A DNA stretch of 64,000 nt, taken from the NCBI GenBank assembly GCA_947044405.1, contig CAMRHE010000055.1, positions 1,296,501-1,360,500 on the forward strand. The letters are read 5' to 3'. Of this stretch, positions 34,775 through 47,844 are shown in pieces. Numbering within the stretch: position 1 is the first letter of the stretch; the number at the start of each line of letters is the position of its first letter. The position numbers were made by a program, and so were the translations under genes. This DNA is from Leptodactylus fallax. Lineage: Eukaryota > Chordata > Amphibia > Anura > Leptodactylidae. Below the pieces are notes generated by a model. That model saw only the letters and a program-made list of their open reading frames with translations, did not search any database and was not told where the DNA came from.

Positions 34775-35965
34775 TATACCACAGTCTTACCTGCAAAGTC
34801 ATGCAGCCCTTAGCCCTAGTCAGTGACAGCACCTATGTCTGTGCATGGTTGCTGGTCATTGCCTCATGGTTCTGGAAACTGTCAGGTGGGAAGGAATTCT
34901 TCAAGATGGACACCATACTTAGGAACAGGTAGTTTTGCAGATTTCCTGATTATTAACCCAGCACACCTTCTGCCTGGCTGTACTTACCACCCACCTATTT
35001 ATCTGTTTCTTACATATTGTGCCTACCGCTTAACGCCAAGCATGGCTATGAAACATTGACTATGAAGACGTGCTCCCACTATCAGCTTGCGCTTAGGTAA
35101 TTATTTTCATAAGAAACTTCCCCTACAAGCCTTATTAACTAAGTGAAGATTACAGAACACATGGACTTCCATGCCGTGTGTGCTGCCTGCAGTCTGGCGC
35201 AGGTAACCCTACCACAGTGTATAGGAAGATTAAGCGGTATATGTTTGCTTTGTGTTTGAAGTTGTTGTGGACGGATTTTCTTGTTTCGAAAATCCCCTTA
35301 TTTCTGGCACAGCAGAAAGCTGAACCCAAAGAAATCCATTCAAAGTGAATATGGAATTAGAAAATAAAGCAGAAGCTTATTTGAATCTTGCTTGCTCGGC
35401 ACGAATTCTCTGAACTTTTTATCTTGCTTTGCATTGAAGTCACATGGTGCCGAGAGGCTGGAAGTCAGCGGGTGTCTGGCGTGTCGCACCAGTAAACCGA
35501 ATAATTGTGTACTGTATATACAGTGAACAGGCAGATATTTCACGTTGTGTCATCGTGTGCACTAGATTCTGATAACCCACACCCGACAGATCTTCCAAAA
35601 GAAAATTACTTTGATAGGAATTTGTGATTTTTTTTAAAAATCTAGAATCGCGTGATCCAGAAAGTCTAATATTCTGCAAAGGTTTGCAATATAATGCACA
35701 ATTACCAAGACCAGCAGCAGAACTGCCCTTCCAGGGGGTAGAAATTATGGTGCAGATTTATTATGTATTGTACACCAGTTTCCTGGCATACAAGGCATAA
35801 AAAGTCAAACTTTTGAAACTTTTTGCCTCACCCTCACTTTTCCAAAGACAGTGCATGACAGACATGCATTAGACAAGTGCATTGGCTCTGCAAGATTTAT
35901 CATTTATGGCATAAATTTGATTTAAATTATGGTGAAAATCTACACCAAATATGAGCATTGTCATA
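34775..35965. other. Intergenic sequence with a SINE-like stretch
   Basis: No gene. From 35745 to 35945 the wording (GGTGCAGATTTATTATG, CACCAGTTTCCTGGCATAC, GACAAGTGCATTGGCTC) resembles a dispersed amphibian repeat of unclear class. The remainder is unassigned. Confidence 0.35.
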
Positions 35966-35967
35966 TA

Positions 35968-36317
35968 CTAGTGCATCTCAAATTAGAATATCAAAAAGGT
36001 TTTTTTTTAGTAATTCAATCGAAAAAGCGAAACATTATATTGAGTCATTACGAACAAAGTGAACTTTCTCAAGTGTTTATTTATGTTAATGTTGATTATG
36101 GCTTACAGTCAAGGAAAGCCAAAAGTCATCTCAGAAAGTTTGAAGAATTAACCCAACACACCTGGAAAAGCTTCCTAAGCATTTAAATAGGTCCCTTAGT
36201 CTGGTTCAGTAGGCGACAGTCATGGGGAAGACTGCTGACTTGACATGTCCAGAAGGCAGTCATTGACACTCCACAAGGAGGGTAATTCTGATATTCTAAT
36301 TTATTCAGATGCACTAG
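35968..36317 (+). mobile_element. Internally deleted Tc1/mariner element (350 bp)
   Basis: TA (35966-35967 and 36318-36319) flanks inverted ends CTAGTGCATCTCAAATTAG and CTAATTTATTCAGATGCACT. Inside are the 5' UTR and the start of a transposase frame (ATG 36222, reading MGKTADLTC), after which the coding sequence is lost. It is therefore a non-autonomous deletion derivative of a family widespread in fish and frogs. Confidence 0.8.
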
Positions 36318-36564
36318 TACACGGTGTTCCCACCAATGGCTATGGGGTTATGAAGACTTGCACGGATAACACCAAACTTTAGAAATTTCCCCCTATGTTT
36401 TTCAGTATATGATTTTGAACAATAAACCTGAAAAACAAGCCTCACAATCACAACACTGGCATATTTACCACTGCCTATAGAGTCCTCCAGTCCAGCTCAC
36501 AGGTGGAATATGGTAACCCCTTCAGGTACATTTTTCTCCACAACTTCCCTCCCTTTGACTATAC

Positions 36565-36722
36565 CAGGGGTAGGCAACCTTTGGCTCTCCAGCTGTTGAC
36601 AAACTACAACTCCCAGCATGCATACTTGCTCTGCTGTTCTAGGAACTCCCATGGAAGTGAGTGGAGCATGTTGGGAGTTGTAGTTTCACAGCAGCTGGAG
36701 TGATGAAGGCTGCTGACCCCTG
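36565..36722 (+). mobile_element. hAT-type MITE with inverted ZNF143-like motifs (copy 2)
   Basis: This is the second copy, about 2 kb from the first, with cleaner ends (CAGGGGTAGGCAACC and GCTGACCCCTG). It contains a complete ACTACAACTCCCAGCATGC (36603-36621) and the inverted arm GCATGTTGGGAGTTGTAGTT (36666-36685). The flanks share only CTATA, so the target duplication has decayed. Confidence 0.8.
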
Positions 36723-39028
36723 CTCTATATTCTGACCTATTCCTAGTTCTTCATTAAAGGGTTAATAATCTCTCACTATTCTATTGCTGATATCAGTGGA
36801 GAAATAAGGTCATTTTTTAATTTTTAGCCACTTGAAAAACCACATTCACACCAAAAAACTTTGTATGTGAACATTTTGTAGTTCCAGCCTAGTTGGAGGT
36901 GAAGGTCCATATTGGGCATTGCTCATTTCTTATCAGGGTGTCCTTACTTATATTGGTGCACTTGACTATTGGGTAAAATTAAATATTCCAAAATAAGCCA
37001 CTGATAAATGTCTAAACTCTGCTGACAGTCAGTATAAAATGAGCTTTCAGAAATACATCAAGAGCTCGGTGTAGACACTTTTACAGTTGCAGTGAATAAT
37101 CTTTTACTTCACCAATTAATCCTGTTATAGTACTTATGACCTGACATATTCAGTCCTGATGACTGCCGATGCAACCGCCAAGTGTCATTATAGTATTATC
37201 TGCTAGCTCGCAATGTCGCTCTTGTGCTGCCTCCCAACTTATCCATGGAAGATAAAGGGATTCATGACAAGTCTGACTAGCAGAGAATAATGACTTCTTT
37301 CCACCACAACGTATTGACCATGAGCAGGAGGGCGTCATGCATACTCAACAATGCCAAATTGACCAGGACTATACAGAATTTTTGGTAACAATCCTGGAAA
37401 ATTTGCACAAGTCTGACTCCAAAAAAGGGTAGGGGCTGAGGGGCAGAAATTAAACAGCCCTATGTCCAGAACTCCAGAGTTGGTAAATAAAGTCATGGAT
37501 ATTAATTTAATGGATTTAATAGGATATGTTACTAAGTGTAATATATTAACCTGTAGTATTCATTTATAACTGGAGGTACACTATGTAACTACTGTATGTT
37601 ACACTAATTTAATAGTATAACAGGGAGTTAATGATTTTTGGACTTTATAGGCCCTTTTGGTCATGGAAACATTTTGCAAAAAGCTCCCTATAGCTAGTAT
37701 CTTCTCTACACACCAGAGGAAAATTACTAGAAAATTAGATTTCTGTAATATCTTGATGTACACTGAATATACACCATTGAGCCAGGCTCTTCAAAAGATG
37801 CTATTTTGAATCATGGGAAAAATAATTAGGTTTTATTAGTGTGAAAGAAATGCAGAGAATTAAATATTTATAAACATTCTAGGAAATCGAGTATTAAAAA
37901 TAACCTGCTGAAATAATTTTGCAAAATTTATGCAATAAAATAAAATGTGAAAGACATGAAAACAAATAATCAAATAAGCCAATAAAATAAAATAAACTGA
38001 GGGTGACCCATTCCTTAAGTCTAGAGTACAGCATGGTGAATGCTCCTGTAATATGTGGGTGATAGCGTGGCACAGCAGAGTCACAGTAAGGAATTGGTGG
38101 AGAAATTCATACATTGCATTGATTTTGGTTGACACAGGCACTGGTGTTGCATAAGTTATGAGTGGTGTCTCCTTTTGGTGCACCCCAATAACGCCTCTCC
38201 TTTAGGGATACTGGTGGCAGAGGAGTCAAATAGAGCCAAACCTCTAAGGAAAAATAGTGCTGTGGTCTACCTTGCAGCTTCCAACAGTGAGGATGGCTGT
38301 AGTGCTGGTTTTTAGTAGCACCAGCCTTGGTTCCTCCAGGGTCTCCTGAATCTCTGGCTACCGTTGCATAGCTATAAGAAATACATTGGTGACAATTGCT
38401 ACTGGGCCCTGGAGCCCAAAGACCTCTCTACAACAAGTATAGAGTAGTGGTTGCCCCCCCCCCCCCATTACATATTTTGCATTGGGTCCCAAGAGCTTCA
38501 GGTTAAATCTTTATTGGGTATAATCACAGGGCTCTAACCAGCCCATCAGTGTGTATTGTACTTGGTTTTGGTGGGAAGGGCTTTGCCTTTTATAGAGTGT
38601 CTCCAGGTCTATGTGAGGAATGCCAATGCATTCTCATGCTGGTATGGAACAACCACCATGTAGTTCCAAACCAATTGTGGTGCCTGAGGTTGGAGGTCCA
38701 AGACCAGAGGTCCCCTGTATCATATCAGTTGCACACGGCCGCATACATGTAATAAAATGATACATGCAGTGATATTCTGCACCCTTAAAGGAACATAAGC
38801 CTTTATGGCCAACTATGCAGAACATAAAAAAAACAGTAACTAAAATACAGTGCATGTATACAAAACCCATAACAGGTAACACAAGACTCCATATAAAGGG
38901 TGGGGGCAGCTCCACATTTTAAACTCCAGTGAATTCTGGGAGAGTCTTACTGTGCCTCTTCCAAATATTGAGTCCCACTGATATTTTAGGTTAATGTGTT
39001 AAACATATACTCTAACTCTAAGAATTTC
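36723..39028. other. Unassigned intergenic sequence
   Basis: No gene. A C16 run lies near 38455-38467. Short open frames have no recognisable motif. Confidence 0.4.
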
Positions 39029-39029
39029 A

Positions 39030-39465
39030 GAGACCAGCTGCAGGTAAAGCGGCCAGAGGCCAGCTGCAGGTGAAGCGGCCAGAGGCCAGCTGCAGGTAAA
39101 GCGGCCAGAGACCAGCTGCAGGTAAAGCGGCCAGAGACCAGCTGCAGGTAAAGCGGCCAGAGACCAGCTGCAGGTAAAGCGGCCAGAGACCAGCTGCAGG
39201 TAAAGCGGCCAGAGACCAGCTGCAGGTAAAGCGGCCAGAGACCAGCTGCAGGTAAAGCGGCCAGAGACCAGCTGCAGGTAAAGCGGCCAGAGACCAGCTG
39301 CAGGTAAAGCGGCCAGAGACCAGCTGCAGGTAAAGCGGCCAGAGACCAGCTGCAGGTAAAGCGGCCAGAGACCAGCTGCAGGTAAAGCGGCCAGAGACCA
39401 GCTGCAGGTAAAGCGGCCAGAGACCAGCTGCAGGTAAAGCGGCCAGAGACCAGCTGCAGGTAAAT
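39030..39465 (+). repeat. 26-bp minisatellite, 17 copies, perfectly phased
   Basis: The unit is GACCAGCTGCAGGTAAAGCG + GCCAGA. CAGCTGCAGGT occurs exactly every 26 bp from 39035 to 39451 with no indel. Only the first three units vary (GAGGCC for GAGACC; GGTGAAG). The opposite strand is open in more than one frame only because 26 bp lacks stop triplets. Each unit holds two CAGNTG-type E-box-like words and CAG|GTAAAG, which resembles a 5' splice site. Confidence 0.95.
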
Positions 39466-40790
39466 AGATTTCTTGCATTTGAACTATGACTGGTTGAGTG
39501 CATATCATTTACACATTAATTCATATACTGGAGATTCACTTTCAGTACATTTGAGGTATAGAGCCATATAGGAAAGTCAGGAAACTTTGATATTTAGAAA
39601 TTTAAACAGCAGTAGCTGCTAGAAATGCCATATATCAGATGATGTCACTCTGGGCCCCTTCAGCCTCTGGGCTCTGTAGCAGCTGCTATGACTGTAGTTA
39701 TGCCCATGTGTGCATACATAACTAATCAACTACACCAAGCCAATCATTTATCAATTGTGATGGAAATTAGAGTTCAGTGGAGTTATAATAGGAATATGTA
39801 ACCAATCCAATGTGACCAATGCTTTATCCCTCCGGTACCATCTCACAGCTCCTCTCCAATAGAGAACGATAACACTGCAGTTATGTGTCATTGCCCTAAA
39901 GATATGGAATACTTAAAATTTGCCCACGGAAATGTCGCTTTGCGGTGTTTGTTTCCTAAAGGAGAGAAACTGCATAATGAATGCTTTCCATTGCTTCAGG
40001 CGAGGGTAAGATCACTGCCAGCAACACATCTGTGAGTTCAGAGTTGGAAGCTTTGAACTAATGTATTCTGAAATCCTCAGTTTCCAAGAGGACGTTTATT
40101 CAGATTGATGAATGGATACGTAAACCGGAAAGTATATTAAAAATGATTGTACGTTCCAGGCAGGGATAACAACGATTATTTGTGTTGGGGAAGCGGCGAT
40201 TACAATGTAGAGTGCCAATCCGGAACGTCAGCTATAATTATCTTAGTGGGAGGCAGCATTAAAATTCATGATAAACTTTTTGGAAGTCTAACACCTAGGT
40301 ATAAGAGATATTAAGACTGATGTTTAGACATTACATCTTCATATAAAGATTCTATAAAAGGATTATAGAATAAGCACATTGATTAAAAACTGCTTTTGTC
40401 TTGGAGTCTTACAAAAAAAATGACCCATTTACATTCTAGAGATAATTCAGCTCTGTTCCCCTCACAGCAGGAATTCTCAGCACTATGTATTAATCTAGTT
40501 TATTAATCTTGTAGCTTCTCTGAATCTTGTTCATACACATCAAGTCTGATATTAAATAAGCTTTGACACTTGGCTAATATCAAACTTGCCAAAAAAAGGG
40601 TATTTACAGTGCCTAATGGTTTAGGGAGTGTCACCAGGGTGAAGAATATTAACCCAGCAAAACAGTTAGATAGGTCAGGCTCACCTGAATGTAATGCCTT
40701 TTCCCCCATAAAAGTCTGCGCCTTTACTGCTGAGATTCATTCATTTCACAATATGAAAATACTCCCTTGTTTAAGTAACAGGGCAAGGGA
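39466..40790. other. Intergenic sequence, partly candidate conserved noncoding
   Basis: No gene. The part from about 39900 to 40290 has no repeat wording and contains ATTCAGATTGATGAATGG and GCTATAATTATCTTAGTGG, typical of conserved regulatory DNA but unproven. Confidence 0.3.
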
Positions 40791-40791
40791 C

Positions 40792-41178
40792 TTAAAGGGG
40801 TTGTCCAGGCAAAAATGGACAACCCTTTTAAAGTTTAAATAAGCTGGGGCAGCGAAAAATTAAAAAAAAAAAAAAAAAAAAAGTACTCATGTCCCTGTTG
40901 TCCTCCCGGTTCATCTGCTCTGGCAGGTCCCTTCTGGCCTTGTGCTGAAGCTGCTGATTGGCCTCAGTGGTCATGTGACCACTGAGGCCAATCAGCGAAG
41001 GGCCTGAATGCCAATCAGCGGCTTCAGCACAATGCCAGAAGGGACCTGCCAGAGGAGATGAAGTGGGAGGACACTGGAGCAAAAGGGACAAGTGAGTATG
41101 CATTTTTTTATTTTTTTCACTGCCCCCAGCTTAAATTTTAAAAGGGTTTTCCATTTTTGCCTGGACAACCCTGTTTAA
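40792..41178 (+). repeat. Fold-back MITE, TTAAAGGGGTTGTCC family (copy 3)
   Basis: It starts TTAAAGGGGTTGTCCAGGC and ends GCCTGGACAACCCTGTTTAA. Internal arms pair CTGGCAGGTCCCTTCTGGC with GCCAGAAGGGACCTGCCAG exactly. The centre is GATTGGCCTCAGTGGTCATG / TGACCACTGAGGCCAATCAG. This is the clearest copy of the family in the window. Confidence 0.85.
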
Positions 41179-41791
41179 GCTGAAATTTCACCTGGCCCTG
41201 TGTTCTTGTGTTTGTACCTATACATTAGAATAGTGTGGGGCATAGCAGTTGGGAGCAATGGAGTCACCCTCGGTGCTCCAGATTGCTCATTTGCATATTG
41301 TGAAAACTTAAATCTCTCAGCAATAGAAGCAGAGATTTCATAGGAGAAATGGTGCTACATTCAGGTAAGCCTGATCTCACTGTTGCTGGTTTAAGATGCT
41401 TGACCCTGATGATACTAATGGAAACTAAATACTGCTAAGTAATGTTTTTTATGATGGTAGATTTTTTTACTTACTATTTTTGCCCATTGCTTAAACTGCT
41501 GTTAAAATCATTCAGAGATATACTTTACAGGAGCTACAACAGCTATAGGAACCTGACTCATTGATTTATATGGGAATGTGTTGGGGGCACGCTCTGACCT
41601 ATGCAGAGGGCAATACGACCCCTTTTTCTGAGAATCTACACCTACATGTCTAGCATGTTGAAAAATTTTAGCCCAAACTCTATGAACCAAGATGTGCCAG
41701 AGATGTGTGATGCTTACGCCAGAGTCTAGTCATAACCACAATAGAAAATCTGGGCCATAGTTTTTAATAAACTAAATTCTGCCTGCATCCA

Positions 41792-41805
41792 CCACTAGAG
41801 GGAGC
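41792..41805 (+). promoter_or_regulatory. CTCF-like motif
   Basis: CCACTAGAGGGAGC matches the vertebrate CTCF core CCASYAGRKGGCRS at 13 of 14 positions. It sits in a short palindrome with AGCTCCC...CCTAGTGGTGG. Confidence 0.3.
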
Positions 41806-44800
41806 TTACTGCAGGATACAAAAAGCTCCCAACTCCGCCTAGTGGTGGCTACCGTCAACCGCAGTTTTATACATTTTTATTTTTATTCTATGAATTTGGA
41901 GCTCTTAGTCCCCATACAGATTTATTAACATTAATCTGCAGACTATACGGTGCTAATAGGTAGTGTAGACCTGGATCAAACTCCTATAGACATGTTTATA
42001 ATATGCTCTCAATGGCTCATGAATGGACTACACAGATAAAACTCACATTACATCAAGGTCGTAGGATATTCTGTATTGGACATAAGGTACAGTACATATC
42101 TACTACGCTCCCATAATGAAAGCAAGTCAACCAGGAAAACAGATATCGATGAAGATTAACCCATTCATCTCTTACATCCTTTTCCTGTCCCTGATAATGC
42201 CACAGAATGAATCCCAGGGGAGCTCTAATCATACAATATATAGCAAGGAACAATTAGGAGGTAGAATTTATAGGTGGCTGCCGTATAGTAGAATCTGGGG
42301 GCATTAACTATGCTGGCTGACAATTGCACCAATGGATTTTATATTCACAAACTATGTTATATTAGATTCCATTAATACATTGCATATAGAAAAATTATGT
42401 AGTTTTATTTTCAGTATTCTAAACCTCCTATAGCTCATTGCTGAAAACTACTCTAAACACTTTTGCACCCCTAGTGTGTTTGTACATTGATATAATCTGC
42501 CCCCAAATGAAGGAAAGTGACAATACACAGCTGTGACTTGGGGTATAAAATATATTCATGACCTCAAAATTTGGGGCAGAGCCTTGCTTTACAATGACCC
42601 CACTCAAAACATGGTGCTTATTCATATGACTACTATGTTGGTTGACCATGTTGTGCCTGTTTTCTGCAAATCTTGCAATGCGCTATTTTTTCACAGACAA
42701 GGCTATTGGGACCGAAAAGATCCTGCACTCACACGGCTGGGTCTCTGCTCAGTCATATGAATAACCTCAGACAGACAATCTTAAAGGCTATGGGCACATT
42801 GGAGAAGGAAAAATGATTTTTGCATAGTTTCACTAAGTTTCAGGCTGCAGTCTCATATTCACTCGTTTTCAGATCCCCAGTGCACAGTTTGCAACCTGTT
42901 CCTAGTTTCTCATGTGCGACCCTTTCTTCTAGTCAGACTCAGGCTGGTTTGCAGATGAGTGCCCCGGTAGACTGGATAGGCCCCAAACAGCGTCAGACTG
43001 AGGTTACTTGGTCCCACTGGATAAAATGATTCTGGGAACTCACCCTCCACTAATTCCTAGGAAATAGACTATAGTACCCTTCAAGTTTGGACGTCTTCTG
43101 CTGGACCATTATTGTGTTAGAGTCTGGGACAACTGGAGGATCTCAACTCTCCTATCAGTCCATATGATAAGCTGGTAAATTACTTAAAACCTGCCCAGCT
43201 TATCATTATCTACTACAATAGGTAGCTGAGATGACATCTAGGCACAGAAGGAAGCTGACCGGTATCCATCCCCAGAGCTGCCTTGCTGCTACCAGCCTCC
43301 TGCTACTGTGTGAGCATGTATATATCGCACACAAAGCTATGAAAGGCAAGAACCAGACGGCTCCTGGCAGGACCACCAGGGCAGAAATAGTCCAAAGCAA
43401 GTCCTAGGCAGCTGGCTACTACTGAAAGTGTTGGTGCTGTTTTTGGAATTTGAGAATGAGGATCAGGTAATATAGTATATGCATGTAACTGTACAGTGGG
43501 ACCCCAGAAAGAATTTTACTGTTGGCCCTTAGATACCCTGGTCTGCCAGTTTTTCATCCTGGATGCTAGGTCTGTGTCCAGGATGCTGCAGCCTTCACTA
43601 GCCCTCAGGTGACAGCACAGCTACATTACAACATATCCCATAACACTTCCCTTGTGCTGACAGACACTGATGCTGAGGAGCGTGGAATTACTCCCTCCCC
43701 CATGCAGAGTTAGCACTGGATGTTCTGCTTTCTCTGCACTTGAGCTAAGAGTATGAAGATTCACCCTTCTCTTTCTCTGCAAACTGTCATGTGTGCTTTC
43801 CTACCTACATAGTGTGTGATCTGCCCTCCCTGATAACTTTGATGCTTCCTACCCTCTTCTCTCTGACCTGCAGTATATGTCATCCTCTGCTATCTTGTGC
43901 TACCTGTAATTTTGAACGAAGGACGGAGAAAGTTGAGATGTTACGGTTAACACTGGACAGTGGTTGAGCAAAATCCACAACCTAATGATTCTTGCAAAGT
44001 CTGAATAGATACAAACAAATGGTGGTGACGCAGTAACAGGTAGCTCAGTAGAGGTAGCATATTTGGGCAGAGGGGTAGCTAAATATAGACTGCAGTGTCC
44101 ATAGTCAAACCAGCCATGCAATGGAACAGAACCAGACTGGAGTCTAACTGGAAGTGTTCAGTAATGTACTGTAGTGGTCCACTAGTACACAGAGCAACAA
44201 GAGTGGCAGAAGGGTGGCAGGCACACAACCTGTGTAATACAGACTGTATACCCAACTGAACCAGAGTTAAATCACCCCAGCAGTTACAGTAGTCAGTGAG
44301 CACCAGGTTAGCATGGCAGCCAGAGGTGGGAGGCGAGGCAGCATTGGATCTGGGACAGGTGAGTAAAAAGAGCAGCATTCACTTCCATCTATGCCAGATT
44401 CAGCAGGGACAGCCAGCTAGATGAAGGAGTTAGACCATACATTTACAAAAGCAGATCAATAAAGAAAAATCAGTACAGTCTAATCATACCCTTTAAGATT
44501 ATCTTTGATCTCCATTTGGTCATCTGTGTATTTTGGACTGAACACCATTTGGATTCTTTGCTTCGCCACAAGGATTGCTGGGACTGAAGTTGAGAACATT
44601 ACATGATACATAGAATAGAGGAGGTATTGGTCCCATGATGACCCCTCTTTTCACTTTCCATTGTTTGCTGGTGGTAATATTAGTTCTGTAAATGCTTGTA
44701 TCTCTGCACTACGGTCACATTTATAGAGCGGGGTATGAATAGGGAATTGAATTCAATTTGTCTCAACTGGTCAAGAGGAAGAACATCCCCTTTGGGATTT

Positions 44801-46491
44801 CAGAGACTAGAACAGTACATAAGGCAGTCATGAAGTGACGTGTCCTCCAGGCCTGTGTCAGCTGCTAATAGCTTCTGCTCAGATGCTACTTTATCTCCCG
44901 TACCTTTATTCTCTTTCCAGGAAAAACCTGGATTCTATTTCCAATCCGAAAAGGTGAAACTTGCTTCATCAACAGCAAATAAAAAATAAAAAAAAATAAA
45001 AAAAAGCAAGCAGGGAGCAACATGTCTCAATGGAAAGCTTGAATGCCACTGTTGATGTATCATTGTAATATAAGCACATTCTTCACAGACATGCTCATAA
45101 TTAATGGCTGCAATTAAAAATAAATGATCTACATAGGAATAGAGGTTTTTACTGGCAGGGAATAAATTCTCTTGCATTGCTAAACGGGGGGGGGGAGATC
45201 TGGCTATTTACATATCAATAATGGAGCCTATTGGCATAAAATAGTAATGGCCATATGTAATCTAATACTAGAATTTAATGTGCTGCTTAAGGTATATATC
45301 CTATATTACCAGGGGCAACATGCACTTCACACATAGCATTGGGGAGATTAAAGGGTTGATCATATTGACAAGCAATCAAAAATATTTGATCATTTGGAAT
45401 CTAACTCCTATGCCATGTATCTCCATGGTAACAGACTACAAACCAACCCTGTGTAGTCTGAACCTGCAGCCGTGCTCCATCCATCCCTATTTCCTAATAA
45501 GATGCATTTGGTATGTTAACAGGAAGTAGGTAACAAATTGTAGTCTATAGTCTTACTAGAAATAGGCGAACGATTCATAATGAACTGGATTTGTGCCGAA
45601 CCACAACTTTGTGGGTTCCTAATGGCAAACTGGAAACAAAATTATATTATGGGGTCTCTTGAACCAGAGTATAACAGGTTGAGGCCAATGGAAGGTGTAA
45701 AAACAAAAAACACACAATTACACTCACCTTCCCTCACCTCTTCTGGGTCTTTTCAGCATTTGTCAATATGCTAGGGCATTGCCATTGCTCCAAAGGGGTA
45801 ATTGGCAACAGTTTTGTTGCTCCAAAAAGCTCATTTGTATATTGACAAAATATATCTCAGCAATAGAGGTAGCGATTCACAAGGGGAAAACTGATTCACA
45901 TGCCCCTAAACTTACCTATCTGCAGGACTGGGTTCTGCTGACAGACTCCCTTTAAAATAGCATTTTTCCCTCTAAATGACCCCCATTGATACATTGCAGA
46001 GACACTGACTGCATCCTTATGTAAGGACTTTGAAACCTTCTTGGCTTGGAGACAACTTAACTTTTCCGTTTTCCATTGATGACTAAAATTAGATATTTGA
46101 TTTATGAAGGAGCTGACTTCCAAGCGCCCAACATTAAAAAGCCGCACATTTCCATCCCGTCACTGATTCCCTATCACACTGAACAAGAGCACGGATTAAC
46201 CCTTATGTCCAACGCAAAAGCAGAATTATCTCTTATTTTTGGCTATTTCTGAAAGATATAAAAATAACTAGACAACTTGAAAGTTGTTAATGTTCAGGCT
46301 CCAGGCACTTAGCCTCTCTCACCTGTGTTACCTATATCAATAGATTTTTAATGAATTATTCATCGTGCTAAATTTTTATCATCAGATTATGTGGGAAATC
46401 ATCCTGCAGTTGTTTTGCAGTTCACAAAAATAAAAAAAATCATAAGGATTGACACAGGTTTCAGTAAATAAACTGAGAACATATGGTATGA

Positions 46492-46505
46492 GCTCCCCCT
46501 AGTGG
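46492..46505 (-). promoter_or_regulatory. CTCF-like motif
   Basis: On the minus strand the word is CCACTAGGGGGAGC, 13 of 14 positions of the CTCF core. Confidence 0.3.
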
Positions 46506-46974
46506 TTCCTTGCAATAGAGCATATCAGTACAGATCTGTTTTACAGAAAAACAAACTTTGGCTCCAGGGAACATCTTGTTCTTTGAGATGTGGTACAAAG
46601 AGTATTTTGTTTTACGATTTATATTGCTTATAAAGTCAGTCAATCTGGAATGAGATCCTCATAGAGATTAGTCTTAAGTATTGACATAGCGTGTAAAACA
46701 CCTTAAATGCTATACCCAGAATTACTGCCTTACATACTTTAAACAGAAGCCATTTATCTGATATAATCCTATCATAAATCCCAAAAAACAAGGAGTGTAG
46801 CGCCTGTGCCAACTACATATAATATAGTTCTATATGGCCGGTTAGTCCTCAGGATCAGTAAAAGATGTTTCTATGGCTAAATAGAGTATTCATTGGGAAA
46901 CAATATGCATTGCAAAGAGTTAAAGGGGATGTCCAAAATCAGCAAAAGAATGGTTTACATTTATAAAATAATAC

Positions 46975-47300
46975 TTAAAGGGAATGTGTCCACCAGAAAA
47001 TGACCTACTTTTTTAAACAAAGTTTTTATGTTAAACATTTTTTAAAGAATGTGATATGTGATTTGTTTTTTTTAATATATATTTTGTAATATCTCATTTA
47101 CATGACAGACAGTATTACAATAGAAGATAACACCTCTATAGATCACTCCAAACATCATCCACGGCTGACTATAGATGTCACAGCTTATCTACTCCACATC
47201 CCTGCACTAAACGTGTTCATGCAATAGAATTTTAAAAAAATCTACAGTCAAAAAACCATATATTTTTATAATAAGTTTTAATAAAGATATTGGAAATAGA
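46975..47300 (+). repeat. GGGAATGTGTCACC family, copy 1 (shortened)
   Basis: It starts TTAAAGGGAATGTGTCCACC and contains AATAGAAGATAACACCTCTA, AGATGTCACAGCTTATCTAC and a final TTTTAATAAA stretch. Compared with the copy at 54121, the second half is internally deleted. Confidence 0.7.
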
Positions 47301-47844
47301 CTGTAAACTGTTAGATTCCCTGCCCCTCTAGGGCCACCATTCATGTCCTGCCTGTTAGTAGCACTGGGTTACAAGTTGTAACACTGACATCACATGACGT
47401 GACTGCAATAGTGGCCTGTGATTGGCTGCAGCTGTCATGTGCTGATAACACTGCAACTGTACCCACTGGCTGTTACACATAGCTCCCTGTAAACCAAGGG
47501 GAGCCAAGGGGTTAAAATGGCAGTGGAGACCTAATAGGAGGCCAATGCCCAAACATTTAAGCCAATTTTTGTTGTAAATGTGAACAAATCTATGTCAGCT
47601 GTAAGTTGGTGTCAATGTCTGCAGGGGAGCACAGTTTGGCAGACAAATGTATATTTCTAAAAGTTTGGTCGTTAAGGGGTTAATTAAAAGAGTACAGTAT
47701 TGCTGTTACCTTTAATTCAATTCTGGTAGTACCATGCTCAGGTACAACTGAAAAATAGAGGAAATGAGTAATATTTCTAAAAAACCATTTAAAATGCCTA
47801 ATTTAGGCTACACGACGTCATTATTTAGTCCATTGTTCTGCCTT
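47301..47844. other. Unassigned intergenic sequence
   Basis: No gene or complete repeat was recognised. Confidence 0.35.

Larger units (their letters stand above)
41179..46970. other. Long intergenic stretch, mostly unassigned
   Basis: No gene is supported over 5.8 kb. A CTCF-like word lies at 41792-41805 and another at 46492-46505. Part of the family at 53398 appears near 45553-45770 (GGCGAACGATTCATAATG, TATTATGGGGTCTCTTGAAC). The region 46140-46420 is repeat-poor. Confidence 0.35.

Noticed and set aside
39030..39465. A CRISPR-like repeat array.
   Set aside because: Repeats are directly contiguous, without unique spacers, and the DNA is eukaryotic.
38999..39508. Minus-strand open frames of 158 and 169 codons with a 26-residue repeat.
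   Set aside because: A 26-bp unit without stop triplets is open in several frames at once. There is no conserved start context, codon bias or flanking exon structure.
42820..44378. Several open frames of 64-99 codons on both strands.
   Set aside because: They overlap each other in different frames, have no recognisable domain and no splice-supported extension.
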